This document shows positions 1 through 7,544 of a stretch of 49,469 nt of DNA, piece after piece. The notes below the pieces were generated by a model that saw only the letters and a program-made list of their open reading frames with translations, was not told where the DNA came from and did no database searches. The stretch covers positions 1-49,469 of the forward strand of contig NZ_CAKZGO010000035.1 in NCBI RefSeq assembly GCF_936916975.1. The letters are read 5' to 3'. Source of the stretch: an uncultured Dongia sp. (GTDB lineage Bacteria > Pseudomonadota > Alphaproteobacteria > Dongiales > Dongiaceae). Within the stretch, counting starts at the first letter, position 1. The number at the start of each line of letters is the position of its first letter. The position numbers were made by a program, and so were the translations under genes.

Positions 1-143
1 TCATAGGCCGTGAACGTCGCACCGCCCGACTCTGCCAGAACCTTCGTGATCGCCGCCGTCAGCGACGTCTTGCCGTGGTCAACGTGGCCAATCGTGCCGA
101 CGTTGCAATGCGGCTTGTTACGCTCAAATTTAGCCTTCGCCAT
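1..143 (-). CDS. tuf: Elongation factor Tu, N-terminal part (truncated by window edge)
   Basis: EF-Tu delivers aminoacyl-tRNA to the ribosome as a GTPase. Only about the first 47 residues are present, starting [20 protein letters not shown], followed by the P-loop GHVDHGKTS. The ATG is at 143-141 and the gene runs off the left edge. It follows fusA by about 31 bp, the classic rpsL-rpsG-fusA-tuf order, so it is probably co-transcribed from the promoter upstream of rpsL. Identification is firm because the N-terminus of EF-Tu is nearly invariant. Confidence 0.96.
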   Translation of the reverse strand, partial: MAKAKFERNKPHCNVGTIGHVDHGKTSLTAAITKVLAESGGATFTAY

Positions 144-174
144 CTCAAATACTCCGTAAGTTCGCTGGTTCCGA

Positions 175-2250
175 TCAGGCCATCTTGGCGCGGACTTCGT
201 CCGCAACCGCCTGTGGGACCTGCTCATAGTGGTCGAAAGTCATCGTGTACTGGGCCCGGCCCTGGCTCATCGAGCGCAAGGTATTCACGTAGCCGAACAT
301 GTTGGCGAGCGGCACCATCGCCGTGATCACACGGGCGTTGCCACGGCTGTCCATGCCCTGGACCTGGCCACGACGAGAATTCAGATCGCCGATGACGTCG
401 CCCATGTAATCCTCGGGCGTCACCACTTCGACCTTCATCATCGGCTCGAGCAGCTTCGGACCGGCCTTCGGAATGCCTTCGCGGAAGCAGGCGCGCGCCG
501 CGATGTCGAAGGTCAGCACGTTCGAGTCAACGTCGTGATAGGCGCCGTCGATCAAAGTCGCCTTGAAGTCGATCAGCGGGAAGCCAGCAATGACGCCGGT
601 TTCCTTGGCGAGCTTCAGGCCCTTTTCGACGCCCGGCACGTATTCGCGCGGCACGGTGCCGCCGACGACCGAGTTCTCGAACACGAAGCCGGCACCGGCT
701 TCCAGCGGCTCGAAGCGGATCTTGACGCGGGCGAACTGGCCCGAACCACCGGTCTGCTTCTTGTGCGTGTAATCCTGCTCGACCTTCTTGGTGATGCTTT
801 CGCGATACGCCACCTGCGGCGCGCCCACGTTGGCTTCGACCTTGTATTCGCGCTTCATGCGATCGACGAGGATCTCGAGATGGAGTTCGCCCATCCCCTT
901 GATGATCGTCTGGCCGCTTTCCGGATCGGAATGAACGCGGAAGCTCGGATCTTCCTGAGCGAGGCGGTTCAAGGCCACGCCCATCTTTTCCTGGTCGGCC
1001 TTCGATTTCGGTTCGACCGCGACTTCGATGACCGGCTCCGGGAATTCCATGCGCTCGAGAATGATCGGGTGCGCGGGATCGCAGAGCGTATCGCCGGTGG
1101 TCGTGCCCTTGAGACCGCACAGAGCGACGATGTCGCCGGTACGGGCTTCCTTGATGTCTTCGCGGCTGTTGGCATGCATCAGCAGCATACGGCCGACACG
1201 CTCTTTCTGGCCTTTCACCGTGTTGAGCGCGGAGGTCGCCGAATTGAGCACACCCGAATAGACGCGCACGAAGGTGATCGAACCCACGAACGGATCGGTC
1301 ATGATCTTGAAGGCCAACCCTGAGAACGGCTCGTCATCGGAGCTCTTGCGGGTCAGTTCTTCATCGCTGTCGACGGCAAGGCCCTTCATGTCCGGCACGT
1401 CGAGCGGCGACGGCAGGAAGTCGACGACGGCATCCAGCATCGGCTGAACGCCCTTGTTCTTGAAGGCCGAACCGCACAGCACAGGGACGAACGCGCCGGT
1501 AATGGTGCCCTTGCGGATCAGCTTCTTGAGGGTCGCGACGTCCGGCTGCTTGCCATCGAGATAGGCCTGCATGACCTGATCGTCGAGCTCGACGCACATC
1601 TCGACGAGACGGGCGTGATACTCCTCGGCCTTTTCCTTGAGGTCGTCGGGAATGTCGCCGGCAGTGAATTCGGCGCCGAGGCTTTCATCCTTCCAGATGA
1701 GGCCCTTCATGGAGACGAGATCGACGAGACCGGCAAATTCGCTTTCCGAACCGATCGGCAGATGCACGACCAGCGGCTTGGCGCCCAAACGGTCGACGAT
1801 CATGTCGACGCAACGGTAGAAGTCGGCGCCGATGCGATCCATCTTGTTGACGAAGCAGATGCGCGGCACGCCGTACTTGTCGGCCTGGCGCCACACCGTC
1901 TCTGACTGCGGCTCAACGCCGGCAACCGAATCGAACACCGTCACGGCGCCGTCGAGCACGCGCAAGGAACGTTCGACTTCGATGGTGAAGTCGACGTGGC
2001 CGGGGGTGTCGATGATGTTGATGCGGTGGTCGTTCCAGAAGCAGGTCGTGGCAGCCGACGTAATCGTGATGCCGCGCTCTTGCTCCTGCTCCATCCAATC
2101 CATCGTCGCCGTGCCTTCATGCACTTCGCCGATTTTGTAGGACTTGCCGGTGTAATAGAGGATGCGCTCGGTCGTGGTGGTCTTGCCGGCATCGATGTGA
2201 GCCATGATGCCGATATTGCGATATCGCTCGAGCGGTGTGGTGCGCGCCAT
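175..2250 (-). CDS. fusA: Elongation factor G
   Basis: This 691-residue translocation GTPase moves tRNA and mRNA through the ribosome after peptide bond formation. The protein has the usual bacterial EF-G length. The G1 motif AHIDAGKTT lies at about residues 17-25, followed by DTPGHVDF and NKMD. Domains II to V follow, including the domain IV segment around GGSGQFARV and the C-terminal [20 protein letters not shown]. It sits 20 bp downstream of rpsG and just upstream of tuf. Nothing looks broken or unusual. Confidence 0.98.
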   Translation of the reverse strand: MARTTPLERYRNIGIMAHIDAGKTTTTERILYYTGKSYKIGEVHEGTATMDWMEQEQERGITITSAATTCFWNDHRINIIDTPGHVDFTIEVERSLRVLDGAVTVFDSVAGVEPQSETVWRQADKYGVPRICFVNKMDRIGADFYRCVDMIVDRLGAKPLVVHLPIGSESEFAGLVDLVSMKGLIWKDESLGAEFTAGDIPDDLKEKAEEYHARLVEMCVELDDQVMQAYLDGKQPDVATLKKLIRKGTITGAFVPVLCGSAFKNKGVQPMLDAVVDFLPSPLDVPDMKGLAVDSDEELTRKSSDDEPFSGLAFKIMTDPFVGSITFVRVYSGVLNSATSALNTVKGQKERVGRMLLMHANSREDIKEARTGDIVALCGLKGTTTGDTLCDPAHPIILERMEFPEPVIEVAVEPKSKADQEKMGVALNRLAQEDPSFRVHSDPESGQTIIKGMGELHLEILVDRMKREYKVEANVGAPQVAYRESITKKVEQDYTHKKQTGGSGQFARVKIRFEPLEAGAGFVFENSVVGGTVPREYVPGVEKGLKLAKETGVIAGFPLIDFKATLIDGAYHDVDSNVLTFDIAARACFREGIPKAGPKLLEPMMKVEVVTPEDYMGDVIGDLNSRRGQVQGMDSRGNARVITAMVPLANMFGYVNTLRSMSQGRAQYTMTFDHYEQVPQAVADEVRAKMA

Positions 2251-2270
2251 GATCTTAGATCCTTCCGCCC

Positions 2271-2741
2271 TTACCAGCGATAATGCGAGAAGGCCTTGTT
2301 GGCCTCCGCCATGCGGTGGGTGTCTTCGCGCTTCTTCACCGAGGCGCCACGGTTGTTGGCGGCATCGAGGATTTCGGCGGCGAGGCGGTCGGTCATGGTC
2401 TGCTCAGAGCGACCACGGGCAACCGTGATGATCCAGCGAATGGCCAGCGCCTGGGCGCGGTCCGGGCGAACTTCGACCGGCACCTGATAGGTGGCACCAC
2501 CGACGCGACGCGAACGCACTTCAAGGTGCGGCTTCACATTGGTGAGGGCCTCGTGGAACAACTTGATGGGATCGCCCTTGGACTTCTTCTCGACGTTCGA
2601 GAGAGCGCCATAGACGATCGTTTCTGCCGTCGACTTCTTGCCGGCATACATAAGGCTGTTCATGAACTTGGTCAGCACGATGTCACCGAATTTGGCATCC
2701 GGCAGAACTTCGCGCTTTTCAGCTGCGTGACGACGCGACAT
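2271..2741 (-). CDS. rpsG: 30S ribosomal protein S7
   Basis: S7 is a primary 16S rRNA-binding protein that nucleates assembly of the 30S head and contacts tRNA in the E site. The 156-residue product begins [20 protein letters not shown] and contains the family-typical [24 protein letters not shown] near its end. Length and ends match bacterial S7. The ATG is 12 bp downstream of the rpsL stop, so the two are translated from one message. In E. coli S7 is the autogenous regulator of this operon; no such site was identified here. Confidence 0.98.
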   Translation of the reverse strand: MSRRHAAEKREVLPDAKFGDIVLTKFMNSLMYAGKKSTAETIVYGALSNVEKKSKGDPIKLFHEALTNVKPHLEVRSRRVGGATYQVPVEVRPDRAQALAIRWIITVARGRSEQTMTDRLAAEILDAANNRGASVKKREDTHRMAEANKAFSHYRW

Positions 2742-2753
2742 CTCGTGATCTCC

Positions 2754-3125
2754 TTACTTAGGCCGCTTGGCGCCGTATTTCGAACGGCGCTGCTTGCGGT
2801 CCTTAACGCCCTGGGTATCGAGCGTGCCGCGGATGATGTGATAGCGAACGCCCGGCAAATCCTTTACGCGGCCACCGCGGATCATGACGACCGAGTGCTC
2901 CTGCAGGTTATGGCCTTCGCCCGGAATATATGAGGTGACTTCGAAGCCGTTGGTGAGCCGCACGCGCGCGACCTTACGCAGCGCTGAGTTCGGCTTCTTC
3001 GGCGTCGTGGTGTAGACGCGGGTGCACACGCCACGCTTCTGCGGGCTCGCTTCAAGCGCCGGCACCTTGTTGCGGGCCTTCAACGGCTCGCGGCCCTGGC
3101 GGATCAGCTGGTTAATCGTCGGCAT
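2754..3125 (-). CDS. rpsL: 30S ribosomal protein S12
   Basis: S12 sits at the decoding centre and governs translational accuracy. The 123-residue form starting [20 protein letters not shown] is chosen because it matches the family start exactly and has an AGGAAG-type ribosome-binding site just upstream; the frame stays open upstream to 3272, but that extension resembles no S12. The streptomycin-relevant segments [11 protein letters not shown] and [11 protein letters not shown] carry the usual lysines, so the sequence is of the streptomycin-sensitive type. It is the first gene of the str operon. Confidence 0.98.
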   Translation of the reverse strand: MPTINQLIRQGREPLKARNKVPALEASPQKRGVCTRVYTTTPKKPNSALRKVARVRLTNGFEVTSYIPGEGHNLQEHSVVMIRGGRVKDLPGVRYHIIRGTLDTQGVKDRKQRRSKYGAKRPK

Positions 3126-3387
3126 TAGTTCTTCCTCACCTCGTTGCGCGTCCGGGCCGAGCCCATTGGCGCAGATTTGCGACATGCAAATGTTGCCATA
3201 TGCAAAAGCGACCTCATCGAAGGCCGACGCTTTCGCGTCTCGATGCGGTCGAAAAAACGCCAGATTGCTCATGCTCAGAGGCAGAGGAGCCCTATGTCGC
3301 TTCGGATGCTTAAGTCGGGACAGCGTTTAGACTGAAGGGCGCTTCCGCGCCGGGTCATCTACCACCAGCCCCCTTAAAGGCGGGCGG

Positions 3388-3416
3388 AATATATTGATTC
3401 GATATCCCTGGGTCAA
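3388..3416 (-). promoter_or_regulatory. Sigma70-type promoter of the str operon
   Basis: Reading the minus strand, TTGACC (3416-3411) is followed after exactly 17 bp by TATATT (3393-3388). An A-tract lies upstream of the -35 box and could act as an UP element. Transcription would start near 3381, giving a leader of about 255 nt before rpsL. Position, spacing and lack of any better candidate make this the likely main promoter for rpsL-rpsG-fusA-tuf. Confidence 0.65.
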
Positions 3417-3567
3417 GCAGAAGAATCCAGGTCGAAATCGATTTTTTTCAAGGGCTTAACCTATATGCGACCCCGCGCGCATAGCTACCATACGATGGGG
3501 TTTGGCACCTGTCGCACCCCCACTTCTAGACCCGTCCGGCGTTTCCAACCCCAGTTTCAGGCTAAAC

Positions 3568-3584
3568 AGGTAATTTAATTACCT
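3568..3584. repeat. Perfect 17-bp palindrome upstream of the str promoter
   Basis: The sequence AGGTAATTTAATTACCT is an 8-bp perfect inverted repeat around a single T. It lies about 150 bp upstream of the str operon -35 box and downstream of the metallopeptidase gene. It is AT-rich in a GC-rich region and has no T-run, so a dimeric repressor or activator site is more likely than a terminator. The binding protein is unknown. Confidence 0.45.
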
Positions 3585-3730
3585 ACAATGCTGTTAATTC
3601 CTGGCGTGCTGGAGTCGAAATGCCCTGTCGTCTTTGCCCTGCGTCATAACCAAGACCTGCGGCTGCACCGCTATGCCGTGCGGGCGGATTGCCACGAGAG
3701 CATCGTCGGCGCCCAACACGCGCGCGATCT

Positions 3731-5101
3731 TTAGGGTGTAGCACGATAGCCGCCGATCGGCGCCCAGTCTTGATCGGCACCACCCCAGACAATCGCCTGC
3801 CGTACATGCGCCAGAGGTGCCGTGTCATCATAGACGATGCCGCCGGTGTCGGATTTGCTGACTCCGAGATTGCGCCAAAGCGTATCGAGATCGAGCACCT
3901 CGCCACCATAGAGATAGCGCGCGGCAAGTCCGGCAAAAACACCCGCATCGCCATCGTCCTGATCGCAGGCCGCGATAACGGCTGCTGTCGGCCAGCGGAT
4001 CGCGATGTTGGCACCCTGGCGCAGGATATCGCGCAGGCAGTCCTCGACGCCGCGGCGCCCGTCACTCCGCCGGCGCAATTCGATATCCGCCAGCAGCATG
4101 AACAGGGCGCCACCCCAATAGGGCCGGCGCGCCTGCGCAAGACCCGGCGGACCAAGATCGGCCACACCGCGGGGCATCCAATCGATCCATTCCAACCAGA
4201 CGGCGTCCTCGGTCTTCCAGCCGGCACGGGCCCGCAGAATCGGCTCGAAGTAAGTGGCTATGCCTTCGTTGAACCAGATGCCAGTATCACGCACCAGGGG
4301 CGAGCCAAGATGCAAGAATTCATGGACCAGCACCCATTCCTCATAAAAATCGAACAAGGCGGTCTGATCGCCGATGCGCAAAAGAATGGTAGCGCCGCCC
4401 GCCGCCATAACCCGCCCACCCGAAAGGCCACGGACGCCGGTATCGGGCATCAGCACCAGCAATGTCGGGTCGACCGGAACCCTGCCCCAGAAGCGAGCAT
4501 TGCTGGCCGCGACATCACCGATCCAGCGGCCCAGTCCGTCCGGCGTGAGTGCCAGAGCGGCATCAAGCTGTACGATGGCAAGGGCGGGCATGTCGTCGAC
4601 GGCAATCCTGCCAAAATGCCCGAACACCCATTCGCCGGCATCCCTGAGGCGGCCGGCAGAAAGGTAATAGGCCCCGTCGGATCCGCGCGGCAAGGAAAGG
4701 GCCGCGTCGCCACCGGCAATCGCGAAGGTCAGATCGACGTCGCCGAGGGGTGCGGGAATAATCGCCGAGGGCGTCACGAGGAGAGATCCACCGACGCGCA
4801 ATGCGCCATCGCGCGATTGACTGGCCGCGGCGAAACCGGAGAGATCAATGCTGAAAGTGGCATGACCTGACGGCGCGGCGATGCGTTCGATGAAAGCGGC
4901 TGCGGCATCGTCGGGCGGCGACAGGATATCCAGCAAGGATTGATCCGAACAGCGCACATCCATATCGAGGCGCGATGCCGTGGCATCCGCGATCTTGATA
5001 TCATAGAAGCAGGCCTCGCTGGCGGTTGCAGCGCCGGGCAGCACTGCCAGCAAGGGGAGGCAGCAGGCGATCAGGCGCAAGTCAATATGACAGAGCGGCA
5101 T
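3731..5101 (-). CDS. Secreted HExxH (gluzincin-like) metallopeptidase of the buf operon
   Basis: A 456-residue protein with an N-terminal signal peptide (hydrophobic stretch LRLIACCLPLLAVLPGAATA), so it should act in the periplasm. The zinc motif HEFLH is at about residues 260-264 and a third ligand candidate, E279, lies in WFNEGIATYFE, the arrangement of M1/M61-type gluzincins though with a short spacing (14 residues). ATG 5101 is preferred over an upstream TTG because it begins directly with the signal peptide. It overlaps the end of bufC by about 20 bp, implying translational coupling and a role linked to bufferin. Substrate unknown; I do not recognise a named family. Confidence 0.75.
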   Translation of the reverse strand: MPLCHIDLRLIACCLPLLAVLPGAATASEACFYDIKIADATASRLDMDVRCSDQSLLDILSPPDDAAAAFIERIAAPSGHATFSIDLSGFAAASQSRDGALRVGGSLLVTPSAIIPAPLGDVDLTFAIAGGDAALSLPRGSDGAYYLSAGRLRDAGEWVFGHFGRIAVDDMPALAIVQLDAALALTPDGLGRWIGDVAASNARFWGRVPVDPTLLVLMPDTGVRGLSGGRVMAAGGATILLRIGDQTALFDFYEEWVLVHEFLHLGSPLVRDTGIWFNEGIATYFEPILRARAGWKTEDAVWLEWIDWMPRGVADLGPPGLAQARRPYWGGALFMLLADIELRRRSDGRRGVEDCLRDILRQGANIAIRWPTAAVIAACDQDDGDAGVFAGLAARYLYGGEVLDLDTLWRNLGVSKSDTGGIVYDDTAPLAHVRQAIVWGGADQDWAPIGGYRATP

Positions 5102-5873
5102 CGTGTCCAAGCCCGACGACAAGACCGCGTTCCACCCAATCCTTGATGAATTCGGCCGCCCGGGCAGGAGTTTCCGAAGCTACGCCCGCCGTCAGGCAAT
5201 GGCACATTTCGCCAAACGTGCCGCCCTTGCGCATCAACGCAAGGCAGGCCGCTTCTTGCGTCGTGGCGTCACGGAAGTTTATCTCTTCGCCCTGGCGCCA
5301 GACCAACCATGTGGTGCGGCTGTTCGACGGGACCGCATCGTGAGCGGCGGCCCGCAGCAAGGCGCGCCGCGTATCGCCGATCGCGGCATTGCCGGCAAAG
5401 ACACTGAGCGATTCCGCGAAGACGAAGTAAAAGGTCTCCCAGGCTTGCGGCGGCAGCGCGAATACGTCCGCCATGCCGATTGGCGCCTGGTCGCACGCAT
5501 CGAAGGCCTGCGCCACGGCCCAATCGAACCGTGCCATGTCGGCCGCCAGCGGATGGAGGCCGTCTTCCATGCCGGAATCCAGATAGCGCGTCAGGAACTG
5601 ACCCAGCCAGCGCAAGGATGGATGGCGCGAGGGGTATTGCGCCAGATAGCGCCGGGCCAGCGTGACGAAGTTCGCCTCGTCCAGCAAGGCCAGGAGACCG
5701 GGAAAATCGTTGCCCAATGCCTCGATCAATCTTTGCCCATAGGCGAAGCGGTAGACGGCCAGCCGTTCGGCAGCGGCGAGATCGACCGAACTCTCGACCG
5801 AGGCCAGCACGGATTCCGATCGGCCCAGCAGATAGTCCTGGAAGTCCCACTGCAATTGAGCGAGCTGTTTCAT
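5082..5873 (-). CDS. bufC: BufC-like partner protein (DUF2063 / HvfC-BufC family)
   Basis: A 263-residue protein starting MKQLAQLQWDFQDYLLG, with an N-terminal helical region typical of the DUF2063 family (often mislabelled DNA-binding). Such proteins accompany MNIO (DUF692) enzymes and are thought to present the precursor peptide to the enzyme. The motif YRFAYGQRLIEALGNDFPGL in the first third is the usual family signature. The start overlaps the end of bufB by 4 bp (5870-5873), the tight coupling expected of enzyme and partner. Family assignment is confident, biochemical role is from the family. Confidence 0.85.
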   Translation of the reverse strand: MKQLAQLQWDFQDYLLGRSESVLASVESSVDLAAAERLAVYRFAYGQRLIEALGNDFPGLLALLDEANFVTLARRYLAQYPSRHPSLRWLGQFLTRYLDSGMEDGLHPLAADMARFDWAVAQAFDACDQAPIGMADVFALPPQAWETFYFVFAESLSVFAGNAAIGDTRRALLRAAAHDAVPSNSRTTWLVWRQGEEINFRDATTQEAACLALMRKGGTFGEMCHCLTAGVASETPARAAEFIKDWVERGLVVGLGHDAALSY

Positions 5874-6694
5874 GCCACCGCCTCCAGCGCCTCGGCGGAA
5901 GCAGCGACCACGCGCGCGCGCTCAAGCTCCACGACAAGATCTGCCAAGGGAGGGATGTTGTCATCGCGCTCGATCATCGTGGCCACCGAGCCGAAACGCG
6001 CGATCGCGCGGGCATAAAGATTCCAGACTTCGTCAATGACCGGATGGTCATGAGTATCGACGATATGCGTACCGTTGTTCTGATGTCCGGCCAGATGAAT
6101 CTGCCGCACGGCCGCGCACGGTAGCGAATCGATGAAGACCCGCGCATCGAAGCCGTGATTGAAGGCGTTGACATAGACGTTGTTGACGTCGAGTAGCAAT
6201 TGGCAGCCGGTTCGGCGCGTGAGTTCGGCCAGAAACTCCCATTCCGGCAGCACCGATTGCGTAAAGGTGACGTAGCTCGATGTGTTTTCGAGCAGGATCG
6301 GCCGGCCCAGATGTTCCTGCACGGCATGGACACGCGCCGAGATGTGATCCAGCGCCTCTTCGGTAAATGGTAACGGCAACAGATCATGCATGTTGGCGCC
6401 GGCGATACCGGTCCAGCAGAGATGATCCGAGATCCATTCGGGTTCGACGCGTTGCGCGAGATTCTTGAGCATCGCGAGATAATCGCGATCGAGGGGCGCG
6501 ACGGAGCCTATCGACATGGAAACGCCATGCATCACCATCGGGTAGTGCTTCCGGATATTCATGAGGTGCCGCATGGGTGGGCCGCCTGGCACCATGTAAT
6601 TCTCGGAGATAATCTCGAACCAATCGATGCCCGCCACACCCGCTTTGATCTCAGGATAGTGTTTTGGGCGCAGGCCAAGGCCAAAGCCGAGCAT
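5870..6694 (-). CDS. bufB: MNIO-family peptide-modifying enzyme BufB (DUF692)
   Basis: Multinuclear non-haem iron oxidases of this TIM-barrel family modify cysteines in ribosomally made peptides; in bufferin systems they form thiooxazole-type groups that bind copper. The 274-residue protein starts MLGFGLGLRPKHYPEIKAG and shows family segments DWFEIISENYMVPGG, HGVSMSIGS, LLLDVNNVYVNAFNHGFD and IHLAGHQNN followed by DTHDHP, which supply the His/Asp/Glu metal ligands. It lies 75 bp downstream of the precursor gene bufA and overlaps bufC. It acts in the cytoplasm before export of the peptide. Confidence 0.9.
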   Translation of the reverse strand: MLGFGLGLRPKHYPEIKAGVAGIDWFEIISENYMVPGGPPMRHLMNIRKHYPMVMHGVSMSIGSVAPLDRDYLAMLKNLAQRVEPEWISDHLCWTGIAGANMHDLLPLPFTEEALDHISARVHAVQEHLGRPILLENTSSYVTFTQSVLPEWEFLAELTRRTGCQLLLDVNNVYVNAFNHGFDARVFIDSLPCAAVRQIHLAGHQNNGTHIVDTHDHPVIDEVWNLYARAIARFGSVATMIERDDNIPPLADLVVELERARVVAASAEALEAVA

Positions 6695-6769
6695 GTCGAC
6701 ATTTCCTTATCCGTCCGAAGAAAGACGGCAGGCGCCGGACCAAGATCGCCCGACGCCTGCCCGCCTGGA

Positions 6770-7036
6770 TCAGCTGTCGAGCACCGTACCACCGGCGGAG
6801 GTGCAGGCCTCAGCGCTGCTCTGCTCAACCCAACCATGACCTTTGCACTCGTTGAGACCCTTGCATTCGTTGCTGGCGGATTTGCAGGCGCTTTGGCCCT
6901 TGCAGGAATTGATGCCGGCACATTTCACCGCGTCGGCCTGCGCCGGCTGGGTGGTCAGGCTGACAACGCCGCCCGCGAGCAGGGCCATTGCTGCCGCGGC
7001 CATGGTCGCGGAAGTCAGTTTGCGCATATGCGTCAT
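6770..7036 (-). CDS. bufA: Bufferin-type cysteine-rich precursor peptide (BufA2-like)
   Basis: An 88-residue exported peptide that, after modification, should bind copper in the periplasm. Residues 1-34 are a signal peptide ending AQA before D35. The mature part has six cysteines (39, 45, 51, 58, 64, 78), four of them followed by Lys in a repeated Cys-Lys-Gly/Ser pattern (SCKGQSACKSASNECKG, then ECKGHGW). This pattern fits the BufA2 group rather than classic DUF2282. The start at 7036 is chosen because AAGGGAG lies just upstream and it begins the signal peptide. First gene of bufA-bufB-bufC-peptidase. Confidence 0.87.
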   Translation of the reverse strand: MTHMRKLTSATMAAAAMALLAGGVVSLTTQPAQADAVKCAGINSCKGQSACKSASNECKGLNECKGHGWVEQSSAEACTSAGGTVLDS

Positions 7037-7155
7037 AGGTAGCTCCCTTTGGTTTGGATCGTTAAGTCGATCGTCATGCGAAGCAGGCCGCCGCCCGCGC
7101 ACAGAGCGAAGATGGTTGCAATCGGCCCGCGATTATTCGGCGGCCTACAGACATC

Positions 7156-7181
7156 ATTCGGCGGGAAATCGGGTTTGTTAC
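7156..7181 (-). promoter_or_regulatory. Possible ECF-sigma promoter of the buf operon
   Basis: On the minus strand GTAACA (7181-7176) is followed after 15 bp by CGAAT (7160-7156), about 115 bp before bufA. From memory, the SigF ECF promoter controlling comparable copper-responsive genes in Caulobacter is GTAACC-N16-CGAA, so this differs by one base and one spacer position. No ECF sigma gene lies in the window. The match is short and could be chance. Confidence 0.42.
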
Positions 7182-7237
7182 GCCGACGAACGGCTGGGCG
7201 GCGGGCCCGGCCATTTTTATGTGGCAGGCTGTCTTTA

Positions 7238-7543
7238 TTAAGCGGCAACCGGGCCCGGCAGATTTTCCAGCAGGTCGCTTCCCGCCCGGGTCAGGACATA
7301 AGGCGTGCGCTGGGTGCGGGCATCGCGGGTGCCGATATCAATGAGGCCGAGGCCGATGAGTTCGCTGGCCGCGCGCAAGGCCAGAGCGTGGGCGACCCCA
7401 AATCGGCACGCAAACGCGCGACTGTCGCCGGCGATCCCAAGATGGAGCGCCGCCAGGAGGCCGGCCGCCAGCGCAGAGAGCGGTCCCGGCGATGCCTCCT
7501 GAACGGCACCGACCAGCGCCAGATAGGATTCGGCCGTGACCAC
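7238..7543 (-). CDS. Small winged-helix-like protein downstream of the YdeP-type oxidoreductase
   Basis: About 101 residues, read from a GTG at 7543 that lies one base beyond the oxidoreductase stop codon (7547-7545). The C-terminal half (RFGVAHALALRAASELIGLG, then RDARTQRTPYVLTRAGSDLL) has the recognition helix and wing pattern of MarR-like folds; the N-terminal half is helical and Ala/Leu-rich. There is no good ribosome-binding site, so it is probably translated by coupling from the upstream gene. It may regulate or assist the oxidoreductase; no family name is recognised. Confidence 0.55.
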   Translation of the reverse strand: MVTAESYLALVGAVQEASPGPLSALAAGLLAALHLGIAGDSRAFACRFGVAHALALRAASELIGLGLIDIGTRDARTQRTPYVLTRAGSDLLENLPGPVAA

Positions 7544-7544
7544 G

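Larger units (their letters stand above)
3126..3730. other. Non-coding region upstream of rpsL
   Basis: These 605 bases separate the metallopeptidase stop (3731) from rpsL. They hold the str promoter, a long transcribed leader (3126-3381) with no recognisable riboswitch, and a 17-bp palindrome. The stretch from 3585 to 3730 is the downstream flank of the metallopeptidase gene; no convincing intrinsic terminator is visible there. Open frames here have no family resemblance. Confidence 0.6.

Noticed and set aside
3126-3272. N-terminal extension of rpsL by 49 codons
   Set aside because: S12 is conserved from MPTINQL and has its own ribosome-binding site; the extension has no family counterpart.
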